Source: Sandaracinus amylolyticus (lineage in GTDB: Bacteria; Myxococcota_A; Polyangia; Polyangiales; Sandaracinaceae). Taken from it: 64,000 nt of DNA. Under the pieces are notes generated by a model, which was not told where the DNA came from, ran no database searches, and was given only the letters and a program-made list of their open reading frames with translations. The first letter of the stretch is position 1, and the number at the start of each line of letters is the position of its first letter. Shown here one piece after another: positions 43,771 through 51,860 of the stretch. The stretch lies in assembly GCF_000737325.1 (NCBI RefSeq), contig NZ_CP011125.1:3596001-3660000 (forward strand), given 5' to 3'. Made by a program: the position numbers and the translations under genes.

Positions 43771-45081
43771 TCAGGGCTTGTCGCCGAACAGACGAACGGA
43801 CTGCGCGCTGCGGATGCGCTGCTCGGGATCCCACTTCGCGCGGATCTCCTGGAACTTCGGCAGGCGCGGCTCCATCGCGCGGAAGTGCTCGGGGCGGGTG
43901 AACTGATCCTTCGTCAGGTAGATGCGCCCGCCCTCGCGCAGCACGAACTCGTTGAGCGCGTCCACGAGCTGCTGCGTGTCGTCGCGCACCGGGATGTCGA
44001 GCGCGATCGACGTGCCGGGCATCGGGAACGAGAGGATGCCCTTGCCCTCGGGCCCGCAATTCTTGATCACGCAGAGCATCGACGCGCCGCCGCGGGACGT
44101 GAGGATCTCGAGGAGGCGACGCGGCGCGCTCGGGCCCGCCGAGTCCGGGAGCACGCACTGGTACTGGGTGAACCCGCGCGCGCCGTACATCCGGTTCCAG
44201 TGCCGGATCATGTCGAGCGGATAGAAGAACGTCTCCCAGTGCACGATGCCGTGCATCTCGCGCGGCAGGTGCTTCCAGTAGTACGCCGTGTTGAACGCGC
44301 GGACCGACCAGCGATCCACCGTCCACGACGGCAGCTCGAACGGCATCGTCACGCGCGGCAGCGGCTTCGGGAAGCGCTTCGGCGCGACGTCCGCCGACGC
44401 GAAGTCGCCCGCCATCAGCGTGCCGCGGCCCATGTTCTTCCCGCGCGTCAGCAGGTCGATCCAGCCCATCGTCGCAGGCAGGCGATGCGACGCGTCCTTG
44501 AGGCGCGCGATGAACTCGTCGATGTCGTCGACGCGGCGGCTCTCCTGGAGGATCCACGCGGTCGGGATGCGCATCATCCGCACCTCGACCTCGAGGATGT
44601 GCCCGGTGAGGCCCATGCCGCCGATCGTCGCGCGGAAGAGATCCTGGTGCTGCTCGTCGCTGCACCACAGCACGCGACCGTCCGCGACGCGCATCTTGAG
44701 CCGCGTGACGTGCTCGCCGAAGCAGCCACGCACGTGGTGCTCCTTGCCGTGCACGTCGCTCGCGACCATCCCGCCGAGCGTGACGAACTGCGTGCCCGGC
44801 GTGACCGGCACGAACCATCCGCGCGGCAGGAAGATGCGGTTCAGCGCGAGCAGCGAGAGCCCCGCCTCGGCGCGCATCAGGCCCGTCTCCTCGTCGAACG
44901 CGAGGAGCCGATCGGCGAGCGTCGTGTTGACGACCTCGCCCACGCTCGCAGGCGGGAGCGAGCTGTCGCCGTACGAGCGACCGAGGCCTCGGCTGAGCAC
45001 TGCGCGCTCGGTCACGCGCTCCAGGTTCTCCGAGCGGAGCTCGCGCCCCGGCACGCCGATCCCGCCCCAGCCCTCGATCAT
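43771..45081 (-). CDS. FAD-linked oxidase, DprE1-like
   Basis: 436-residue vanillyl-alcohol-oxidase-family flavoenzyme. DprE1-like blocks are clear: SRGLGRSYGDSS, GTQFVTLGGMVASDVHGK, HHVRGCFGEHV, FFYPLDMIRHWNRMYG, ILSFPMPGTSIALDIP and YLTKDQFTRPEHF. In mycobacterial DprE1 the benzothiazinone-reactive Cys lies in the segment matching TSIALDIP; here that place appears to be Ala. The active-site Lys (TKD) is kept. The predicted role is oxidation of a polyprenylphosphoryl pentose at C2', with the SDR downstream completing epimerisation. ATG 45081 is 10 bases after GGGAG; ATG 45111 would add ten residues. Confidence 0.82.
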   Translation of the reverse strand: MIEGWGGIGVPGRELRSENLERVTERAVLSRGLGRSYGDSSLPPASVGEVVNTTLADRLLAFDEETGLMRAEAGLSLLALNRIFLPRGWFVPVTPGTQFVTLGGMVASDVHGKEHHVRGCFGEHVTRLKMRVADGRVLWCSDEQHQDLFRATIGGMGLTGHILEVEVRMMRIPTAWILQESRRVDDIDEFIARLKDASHRLPATMGWIDLLTRGKNMGRGTLMAGDFASADVAPKRFPKPLPRVTMPFELPSWTVDRWSVRAFNTAYYWKHLPREMHGIVHWETFFYPLDMIRHWNRMYGARGFTQYQCVLPDSAGPSAPRRLLEILTSRGGASMLCVIKNCGPEGKGILSFPMPGTSIALDIPVRDDTQQLVDALNEFVLREGGRIYLTKDQFTRPEHFRAMEPRLPKFQEIRAKWDPEQRIRSAQSVRLFGDKP

Positions 45082-45208
45082 CGAGACGCCGCTCCCGTTG
45101 CCGTTCCGCATCGGCACCGGGACTAGCGCTGCGCCGTATCGCCGTCCAGCACGCGGTCGTGAGCGCACGCGGGTGGGGCGCGAGCCGTCCGTCCGGTGAG
45201 GTGAGCGG

Positions 45209-46039
45209 TCAGCGCTTCCGGCGCACGCGCTCGAGCAACATCGCGCGGAGCGCGGCGGCCGCGGGAGGAAGGCGATCGAGCCCGCGGTGCACGATGCGCA
45301 GCGGCCGCGCGATCGGGGTGCGCCGGTCGTCGACGATCACGAGGCGCCCGCGCGCGACGTCGTCTTCGACCGCGTGTCGGCTCACGAGGGCGACGCCCAC
45401 GCCGGCGCGCACGTTCTCCTTCACCGCAGCGATCGATCCGAGCTCCATCACGATGCGCGCGTCGGGGAAGCTCTTCTCGACGAGCTGTCGCGTGGTCGCG
45501 CCCGGACGGAACGTCACGAACGGCGCGCTCAGCGGATCGCACGTCCCGGGCGCGGCGATGAGCACGAGCTCGTCGGTCATCCAGCGCTCGCCGCCCTTGG
45601 TCGTCACGATCGCGAGATCGAGGTGCCCGCGCGCGAGCCCGTCGAGCGCCTCGTCGGTCGTGGACTCGCGCAGCACGAACGTGATGCCCGGGTGCGCGCG
45701 CCGGAACGCGGCGACGATCGGCGGCAACAGGTACGTGCACACCGTCGCGCCCGCGCCGAGCCGCACCTCGCCGGCCTCGAGCCCCTCGATCTCGCGCGCG
45801 GCGCGGCGACCGTCCTCGAAGGCCGCGATCGTCGCGCGGGCGCGCGGCAGGAACGCGGTGCCCGACGCGGTCAGCGTCGCGCCGTGTCGTCCGCGCGAGA
45901 GCAGTCGAGCGCCCACGCGCTCCTCGAGCCGTCGGATCGACGCGCTGAGCGCGGGCTGCGTGAGGTGCGCGTGCCGCGCGGCCTCGGTGAAGGTCCCGTG
46001 CTCCGCGATCAGGAGGAAGTGGGCGAGCTCGTCGATCAT
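45209..46039 (-). CDS. LysR-type transcriptional regulator
   Basis: 276-residue LTTR. The N-terminal winged helix-turn-helix is at 2-60 (EHGTFTEAARHAHLTQPALS, IRRLEERVGARLLSRGR). The periplasmic-binding-protein-like effector domain is at ~85-270 with VRLGAGATVCTYLLPP and VRAGVGVALVSRHAV. Divergent from the TSUP transporter gene across 72 bp, the classical arrangement for an LTTR that controls its neighbour and itself. Start ATG 46039. The effector is unknown; if the transporter carries a sulfur or organic anion, a related ligand is plausible. Confidence 0.92.
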   Translation of the reverse strand: MIDELAHFLLIAEHGTFTEAARHAHLTQPALSASIRRLEERVGARLLSRGRHGATLTASGTAFLPRARATIAAFEDGRRAAREIEGLEAGEVRLGAGATVCTYLLPPIVAAFRRAHPGITFVLRESTTDEALDGLARGHLDLAIVTTKGGERWMTDELVLIAAPGTCDPLSAPFVTFRPGATTRQLVEKSFPDARIVMELGSIAAVKENVRAGVGVALVSRHAVEDDVARGRLVIVDDRRTPIARPLRIVHRGLDRLPPAAAALRAMLLERVRRKR

Positions 46040-46111
46040 CAGCGTTCTTTATCGTAAGCCCAGAATCTATCGATTGGATGTATCGACCGCTCACGCCCAC
46101 CGTGAGCGTCG
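46040..46111. promoter_or_regulatory. divergent LysR/TSUP promoter region with dyad
   Basis: The most AT-rich stretch nearby. The dyad TCGAT-N7-ATCGA at 46070-46086, within CTATCGATTGGATGTATCGA, is a candidate LTTR site. TTTATCG at 46048-46054 resembles part of a second half-site. Binding is inferred from layout. Confidence 0.5.
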
Positions 46112-46834
46112 ATGGACACTCTCGATGCGATTCTCCTGGTGCTCGGAGGGATCGGCGCGGGCGCGCTCTCGACGATCGCGGGCATGGGCGGCGGCGTGCT
46201 GCTCGTCGTCACGATGTCGCTCGCGCTCGGGCCGCACGCGGCGCTCGCGACCACCGCGCCCGCGCTGCTCGCCGGCAACCTCCACCGCTCGTGGCTCTAT
46301 CGCCACGCGATCGATCGCGGCGTGGCGATCACGTTCCTCGTCGGCGCGCTCCCCGGCGCGCTCGTCGGCGGGCTCGTCTCGGCGCGCCTGCCCGACGTCG
46401 CGATCCAGGTGCTGCTCGTGATGGTCACCGCGCTCGCGCTCGCACGCGCTGCCGGGATGCTCGAGTGGAAGCCCTCGGCGCGCGCGTACCTGCCGTTCGC
46501 GTTCGGCGCGGGGATGGTCGCCGCGGGATCGGGCGCGGGCATCCTGGTGTCGCCGCTGCTCGTCGCGGGTGGGCTCGCGGGCGAGGCGCTGATCGCGACG
46601 TCGTCGGCGGTCGCCGCGACGATGCACGTCGGGCGCATCACCGGCTACGGGCTCGCGGGCTTGTTCGGTGGCGCCGCCCTCGCGGTCTCGCTCGCGCTGG
46701 GCAGCGGCATCCTCGCGGGCAACGTGCTCGGCGGTCGGATGCGCGCGCGCATCGGCGATGCGTGGTGCATGCGGCTCACCCACCTCGTGCTGGTGGTGTC
46801 GCTGATCGCGGCCGTGATCGGGATCGTGCGCTGA
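46112..46834 (+). CDS. TSUP (TauE/SafE) family membrane transporter
   Basis: 240-residue polytopic inner-membrane protein of the TauE/SafE/DUF81 family, generally linked to export or uptake of sulfite, sulfoacetate and other organosulfur anions. Two internal halves begin with the Gly-rich pattern of the family: GIGAGALSTIAGMGGGVLLV (~13-32) and FGAGMVAAGSGAGILVSPLL (~130-149). About seven or eight hydrophobic segments are visible and the length is normal. ATG 46112; control by the divergent LysR gene is likely. The substrate cannot be told; there are no sulfur-metabolism genes in the window. Confidence 0.88.
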   Translation: MDTLDAILLVLGGIGAGALSTIAGMGGGVLLVVTMSLALGPHAALATTAPALLAGNLHRSWLYRHAIDRGVAITFLVGALPGALVGGLVSARLPDVAIQVLLVMVTALALARAAGMLEWKPSARAYLPFAFGAGMVAAGSGAGILVSPLLVAGGLAGEALIATSSAVAATMHVGRITGYGLAGLFGGAALAVSLALGSGILAGNVLGGRMRARIGDAWCMRLTHLVLVVSLIAAVIGIVR

Positions 46835-46854
46835 TCGGATAGGCTCGTGAGCGC

Positions 46855-47103
46855 ATGCGGCACTTCGCAGTGATCGGTCTGCGAACGAGCAAACACCTCG
46901 TGCTCGCGCTCTCGATCGCGCTCGGCGTCACGTCGAGCGTGCCCGCGCAGGACGCGTGCGAGCCCGCGTACCCCGACGTGTGCATCCCGCCCGCGCCGCC
47001 CGATCTCGACTGCGGCGACGTCGAGGAGCGCGGCTTCCGCGTGCTCGATCCCGATCCGCACCGCTTCGATCGCGATCACGACGGGATCGGCTGCGAGCCC
47101 TGA
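46855..47103 (+). CDS. small secreted Excalibur-domain protein
   Basis: 82 residues. A signal peptide ends near VPAQDA (~32). The short mature part has two Cys in the linker (ACEPAYPDVC) and ends in an Excalibur-type calcium motif DRDHDGIGCE, after DCGDVEERGFRVLDPDPHRF. The motif matches the DxDxDGxxCE consensus that gave the domain its name, so extracellular Ca binding is predicted. Start ATG 46855, 20 bp after the TSUP gene, possibly in the same unit. Its last 28 bp overlap the 3' end of the convergent Dph6-like gene. Confidence 0.78.
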   Translation: MRHFAVIGLRTSKHLVLALSIALGVTSSVPAQDACEPAYPDVCIPPAPPDLDCGDVEERGFRVLDPDPHRFDRDHDGIGCEP

Positions 47104-47765
47104 TCGAGCATCAGATCGGCGTAGACGAATCCGTCGCGCTCCACGACCTCGCCCGCGCGCACCGGCAGCGCGCGCCGGAGCATCGGGCCCGCGGACACGA
47201 ACGTGTGGGTCTCGCCGTTCTCGCCGCACGGATCGACGCCCTCGGGCAGCGCGTCGAGCAGCGCGTGATCGAGCACGCGCCCTGCGAGCTCGCGCGGCAC
47301 CTTGCGCGGATCGAGCGTGACGATGTGCGCGCGCACGCCCGCGCTCACCATGTCGCGCGCGAGCTGCGCGGTGGGCACGCCCCAGAGCGGGAAGACCGGC
47401 GTGATGCCGGTGCCAGCGAGGCGGCTCTCGCGATAGCGGCGCACGTCCTCGAGGAAGAGATCGCCGAAGATCACGTGGGTCACGCCCGCGCTGCGCGCGA
47501 CGTCGAGCGCGGCGCGCATGCGCGCCTCGTAGTCGTCGTTGGAGCAGGGCCAGGGCAGCGGAACGACGTGCACCGGAAGGCCCGTGGCTTCGGCCTGTGC
47601 GATCAGGAGATCACGACGCACGCCGTGCATCGCGACGCGATCGAAGTGCTCGTTGGTGGTCGTCAGCAGCCCGACGACGTCGAGCTCACCCGAAGCCTGC
47701 GCCACGTGCAGCGCCCACGCGGCGTCCTTGCCACTCGACCAGCTCACCCATGCCTTCGGCCTCAT
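47076..47765 (-). CDS. Dph6-like adenine-nucleotide alpha hydrolase (PP-loop)
   Basis: 229-residue ATP-pyrophosphatase-like protein related to diphthine-ammonia ligase (TIGR00290/COG2102 type). The PP-loop is SWSSGKDAAWA at the N-terminus, where the family usually has SGGKDS. Further family blocks are LLTTTNEHFDRVAMHGVR, HVIFGDLFLEDVRRYRE and the C-terminal GENGETHTFV. Bacteria lack diphthamide, so it must amidate or adenylate something else. It lies downstream of a TonB-dependent receptor gene on the same strand, separated by the 81-bp repeats. ATG 47765. The 3' end overlaps a convergent small gene by 28 bp. Confidence 0.8.
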   Translation of the reverse strand: MRPKAWVSWSSGKDAAWALHVAQASGELDVVGLLTTTNEHFDRVAMHGVRRDLLIAQAEATGLPVHVVPLPWPCSNDDYEARMRAALDVARSAGVTHVIFGDLFLEDVRRYRESRLAGTGITPVFPLWGVPTAQLARDMVSAGVRAHIVTLDPRKVPRELAGRVLDHALLDALPEGVDPCGENGETHTFVSAGPMLRRALPVRAGEVVERDGFVYADLMLDQGSQPIPS

Positions 47766-47784
47766 GGGCGCAAGACTGTCGAAA

Positions 47785-48024
47785 GATCGGCTCGCCCGCA
47801 GGTCGTATCGTCCGCGCGCTCCGCGCGCTCCCGTCCGGCCCCGCGGGACGAGCACTCCGGCAGACGATCGGCTCGCCCGCAGGTCCTATCGTCCGCGCGC
47901 TCCGCGCGCTCCCGTCCGGCCCCGCGGGACGAGCACTCCGGCAGACGATCGGCTCGCCCGCAGGTCCTATCGTCCGCGCGCTCCGCGCGCTCCCGTCCGG
48001 CCCCGCGGGACGAGCACTCCGGCA
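47785..48024. repeat. three tandem 81-bp repeats
   Basis: Units start at 47785, 47866 and 47947 (the last 78 bp long). They are nearly identical: the first differs from the others at one position, G for C at unit base 21. They occupy almost the whole gap between the TonB receptor stop (48030) and the Dph6-like start (47765). Read on the minus strand each unit holds hairpin GCGCGC-GGA-GCGCGC and the string GGGCGAGCCGAT. A diverged relative sits at 55727-55781. Confidence 0.95.
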
Positions 48025-48029
48025 TGGAC

Positions 48030-50039
48030 TCACTCTGTCCTGACCGAGATCTGCAGCGCGAACGAGCGCCCCGGGAGCGGGCGCAGCAGCGCGTCGCGTC
48101 CACGCGCGTCGAACACGTCGCGCACGATCACGTCCGCGCGCAGCGCGCCTTCCCACATCGAGAGCGACGCGCCCACGCCGAAGCGCGCGACCTCGGGGAT
48201 CGGCACGTCGTTCTCGGGCGTGTCGTACGTCTCGCCGACGTACTCACCGTCGATCCACGCGCTCACCGATGCGAGCGGCGCGGGCAGATCGAACGTCGCG
48301 TCGAGGCGCGCGTAGCCCGTGAAGCGCGGCCGGAAGGGCAGGGCACGCGCGAGCGAGCGATCCTGCGACTCCACCCACGTGAGCGCCGACGCGAGCCCGA
48401 CGACGCGCTCGAAGCGCACGTTCGTGCTCGCTTCGATCCCCGCGGTCCACGCCTCGGCGACGTTCTGCGGCGTCCACTGGTTCGCGTCGGTCCGCACGTA
48501 CCGGATCAGATCGCGCATCCACAGCCCGAACCCGCGCAGCTCCGCGAAGCCCTCGAGCCCCGCGATGCGTCCCCGTGCGACCACGCCGAGATCGCCGCCG
48601 GTCGACTCCTCGGGACGCAGCGAGGTGTTGCCCGAGATCAGCGCGCCGTCGCCGAAGAGATCGACGAACGACGGCGCGCGCACGCCGGTCGAGAACGAGC
48701 CCGCGAGCGCGATGCCGGGCACCAGCTCGAGCGCCGCGCCGAGCCGCGCGGTGGGCAGCGCGTCGAGGCGCGAGGTGCGCAGGTGCTCGCTCCCGGCGCG
48801 GATCTCGGCGAGCGCGGAGTCGATCACCTCGATGCGTGCCGAGGGCCGCAGCTCCCAGCGCATGGTGCGATCGATGCGCCCGTGCACGCGCGCCTCGAGC
48901 GCGGCGACGCCGGAGTCGCGCCGTGACGAGCCGAGCGCGGTGCGCGCGAGCGCGTCCTCGGGCGCGAAGGTCTCGTGCGCGCCCATCACGACGAGCGTGG
49001 TGTCGATCCACTCCGCGAGACGCAGCGTGCCCGCCGCGCGCAGCGACGAGCGCGTCACGGTCTGATCGGTCTCGCGACGCACTTGTCCGTACTGCGCGTA
49101 GGGATCGCTCAGCGAGCGCCGATCGAGCGCGATCGACGCGACGAGCTGGAGGCGCCACGCCGCGAGATCGGCTTGCTCGGGAGGACGTCCTCCCTCGAGC
49201 CACTCGCTCGCCACCGCGAACAGCGTGCGCAGGTGACGGCGGCGCGCGGCCGACGTGGGCGTCCAGCGCGTGACCGGCGGCGGGATTCCTCCCGTGCGTG
49301 CGAGCCCGAGGCCGATGAACGAGAGCGTCGCGTCGCCGGCGCGCAGCCGTGCGTGCATCAGCCCCGCGCCCTCGAGGAGCTGCGCGTTGGTCTGGGTGCG
49401 CGGCTCGATGCCGCCCGGCTCGAGCGGTCGCGTGTCGATCGTGATCGGGTACGCGCCGCCCGAGTGCGTGAGGCCGAGCGTGGTCGCCCACGAGAACGAC
49501 GCGCCGTCGACGCTCGCGCCGAGCCGGCCCTGCGCGAGATCGAACGAGCCGCCACCGCCCACCGCCTCGAGGCGCGTGCCGCGCGCGCGACGTGGAACGA
49601 GCCGCAGCACGCCACCGATCGCGCCCGCGCCGAGCCACACCGGCGCGCCTCCGCGATGCACCTCGACGCGCTCGAAGAGCCACGGCGGCAGCGTCGAGAG
49701 ATCGACCGCGCTCCCGTCCGCGGTGGAGAGCGGCACGTCCCCGATCATCACGGTCGTGTGCTCGGCCTCGGCGCCGCGCAGCGAGAGCGACGTGAACCCG
49801 CCGTACCCCGCGCTGCGACGTCGGCGCGCGCCCGGGACCTCGAGCAGCACCTCGTCGGTGGTCTCGAGCGCGCGCGGACGATCCTCGAGCTCGATCGTCG
49901 TCGCGCTCGAGGTCGGATCGAGCTCGCTGCCCGCCGCGATCGGCCGCTCGATCTCGGCACGCGCGCCGAATTGTGCGCGCGCCGGCGCGCTCGCGCAGAG
50001 CACGACGACGAGCGCGCACCATGCGAACGCTGCGCGCAT
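48030..50039 (-). CDS. TonB-dependent outer-membrane receptor
   Basis: 669-residue outer-membrane receptor of the BtuB/siderophore type. The signal peptide ends near PARAQ (~23). The plug domain has EDRPRALETTDEVLLEVPGA, GGFTSLSLRGAEAEHTTV, GDVPLSTADGSAVD and ERVEVHRGGAPVWLG. A ~530-residue beta-barrel follows, with alternating pattern and a C-terminal aromatic-containing strand RSFALQISVRTE. The ligand is unknown: no cobalamin or iron uptake genes or riboswitch are seen nearby. The Dph6-like ATPase lies downstream. ATG 50039 almost abuts the stop of the upstream membrane-protein gene, so these are co-transcribed. Confidence 0.9.
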   Translation of the reverse strand: MRAAFAWCALVVVLCASAPARAQFGARAEIERPIAAGSELDPTSSATTIELEDRPRALETTDEVLLEVPGARRRRSAGYGGFTSLSLRGAEAEHTTVMIGDVPLSTADGSAVDLSTLPPWLFERVEVHRGGAPVWLGAGAIGGVLRLVPRRARGTRLEAVGGGGSFDLAQGRLGASVDGASFSWATTLGLTHSGGAYPITIDTRPLEPGGIEPRTQTNAQLLEGAGLMHARLRAGDATLSFIGLGLARTGGIPPPVTRWTPTSAARRRHLRTLFAVASEWLEGGRPPEQADLAAWRLQLVASIALDRRSLSDPYAQYGQVRRETDQTVTRSSLRAAGTLRLAEWIDTTLVVMGAHETFAPEDALARTALGSSRRDSGVAALEARVHGRIDRTMRWELRPSARIEVIDSALAEIRAGSEHLRTSRLDALPTARLGAALELVPGIALAGSFSTGVRAPSFVDLFGDGALISGNTSLRPEESTGGDLGVVARGRIAGLEGFAELRGFGLWMRDLIRYVRTDANQWTPQNVAEAWTAGIEASTNVRFERVVGLASALTWVESQDRSLARALPFRPRFTGYARLDATFDLPAPLASVSAWIDGEYVGETYDTPENDVPIPEVARFGVGASLSMWEGALRADVIVRDVFDARGRDALLRPLPGRSFALQISVRTE

Positions 50040-50040
50040 C

Positions 50041-51780
50041 TCAGCGCGACGCGCCGAGGCCCGCAGCGCTGCGCGCCCGCCGCTCGGCGCTGCGCGCCTC
50101 GCTGCGCCGACCTTCTTCTTCGTAGGTGCGCACGAGGCGCGCCCAGTCCTCGGGCGTCGCATCGCCGCTCTCGGTGCGCTGCTCGAGGCGCGCCGCGACG
50201 TCGTGGCCCTCGGGCTCCCAGAACCGCACCACGTACGCGAGCGCGTCGGGCGCGCCGGTCGCGTTCGGATCGTCGGCGACGATCGGCGCGAGGAACGTCG
50301 ACCCGAAGAACGACGCGCCGATCAGTACGAGCAGTCGATCCGTGAGGCGACGCTGCGCCCACGCGATCCACACGAGCGCGAGCAGCGCGAGCACGAAGAG
50401 CGGCACCATCGAGCGCGTGCCCCACAGCTCGTCGCCGAGCTGCTGCGCGATCCAGCTCCCGGCGTTGTACGGCGCGAAGTCGTGGCGCACGAGCCAGCGC
50501 ACGAGCTGCGGCACCGGTCGCGTGAACGCTTCGGGCAGGTGCGGGTAGTAGATGCTCGGTCCGCCCGACGCGAGGAACGCCGCGCCGGTCGCGCCGACGA
50601 CGAGCGCACCGGTCACGCGCGGGAGCGAGCGCGCCATCCACGCCCCGCCCTCGAGCGCGCCCCACGCGACGAAGGGCAGCGCGAGCGCGAGATAGCGCGG
50701 CCCGACGGTCCACCCGCCGCGCCAGTTGTTCATGAAGCAGATGAGGCCCCACGTGCCGAGCGGGATCGCGAGCGCGACGATCGCGTCGATGCGCGTGCGA
50801 CGCCGCGCGAGCAGCCGCGGGAACCCGAAGAACGCGAGCAGCAGCACCGGCGTGAGCGGGAAGAGCCCGTAGCCGAGATCGAAGAGCAGACCGCCCGCCG
50901 CGTCGCTCGAGAACTCGCTCGCGCCGAAGAAGCCTTCGTTCGCGAGCTCGCGGAACGCAGCGTGCTCGAGGTAGCGGTGTCCGGGCGTCAGCGGGTCCCC
51001 GAACGCGCGCCAGTGGAAGTGCAGCACCGCGAGCGTCGGCAGGATCGCGCCGAGCGCGAAGGGCACCAGTCGATGCCACGGCCGCACGCAGATCAGCGCG
51101 TAGACGCACAGCACCGCGGTGGCGACGAAGCCGGGATACTCGAGCGCGGTGCACATCGCGGCGAGGAGCCCCGCGAGCCACGCACCGCCGAACGAGATGC
51201 GCTGCGCGTGACGCGCGCGCTCGAGCAGCATGAACGCGCCGAACGCAGCGGCCGCGCTCGTCGCGTGCGACACGAACATCGTCGCGTACGCGAGCAGCAG
51301 CGAGCCGAGCGCGACCGAGAGGAACACTCCGTCGCGCACCACGGGTGGCGCGCCACGTCGCGCCAACCAGCGATGGAAGAAGAAGAGGAACACCAGCATC
51401 GGCAGCGCCGACGCGGTCATGCGCACGACCCAGAGCGCGGTGGTGCGATCGAGCGGCGCCTCGCGCAGATCGCACCAGCGCCGATAGAGCCAGTACCCGG
51501 GCACGCCCATGAGGCTCGTGCCCGGCGCCTTCACGCTGTAGACGTGCCCTTCGTAGAGCGCGGCGTCGTTCACCCAGCCCCAGCGCGCGCGGATCGCGTC
51601 GATCGCGTACGTGCCCTCGTCCACGATCGCGGCGGTCATGAAGAACCGCACGTTCTCGTTGGGGTTGTTGACCTCGGGCTGGTACGGGAACGCGTAGAGG
51701 TAGACCGCGGCGCAGATCGCGATCGCGGCCCAGGTGCGAGCGTGCGACGGGGGCGGCGGCGGGGTGCGACGCGAGACCAT
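50041..51780 (-). CDS. polytopic membrane protein, GT-C-like
   Basis: 579-residue inner-membrane protein. The first helix (~17-33) is followed by a periplasmic loop with NNPNENVRFFMTAAIVDEG and YSVKAPGTSLMGVPGYWL, then about ten more hydrophobic segments to ~470, and a soluble charged C-terminal tail (~500-579, EDWARLVRTYEEEGRRSEAR). The loop and helix layout resembles GT-C fold glycosyl- or mannosyltransferases, but no acidic catalytic pair is certain. Start ATG 51780 (CAT on the plus strand). The stop lies 2 bp from the TonB receptor start. Divergent from the SDR gene across 80 bp. Confidence 0.7.
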   Translation of the reverse strand: MVSRRTPPPPPSHARTWAAIAICAAVYLYAFPYQPEVNNPNENVRFFMTAAIVDEGTYAIDAIRARWGWVNDAALYEGHVYSVKAPGTSLMGVPGYWLYRRWCDLREAPLDRTTALWVVRMTASALPMLVFLFFFHRWLARRGAPPVVRDGVFLSVALGSLLLAYATMFVSHATSAAAAFGAFMLLERARHAQRISFGGAWLAGLLAAMCTALEYPGFVATAVLCVYALICVRPWHRLVPFALGAILPTLAVLHFHWRAFGDPLTPGHRYLEHAAFRELANEGFFGASEFSSDAAGGLLFDLGYGLFPLTPVLLLAFFGFPRLLARRRTRIDAIVALAIPLGTWGLICFMNNWRGGWTVGPRYLALALPFVAWGALEGGAWMARSLPRVTGALVVGATGAAFLASGGPSIYYPHLPEAFTRPVPQLVRWLVRHDFAPYNAGSWIAQQLGDELWGTRSMVPLFVLALLALVWIAWAQRRLTDRLLVLIGASFFGSTFLAPIVADDPNATGAPDALAYVVRFWEPEGHDVAARLEQRTESGDATPEDWARLVRTYEEEGRRSEARSAERRARSAAGLGASR

Positions 51781-51860
51781 CCGGGAACGGCGCGCAGACT
51801 AGCAGACCGAGGGAATCGCACTCGTTGACGCACGCGACGCGCGCAACCTAGGCTCCCCGC

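Noticed and set aside
50040-51860. Cobalamin riboswitch for the TonB receptor operon
   Set aside because: No B12-box-like sequence seen before the receptor or the membrane-protein gene.
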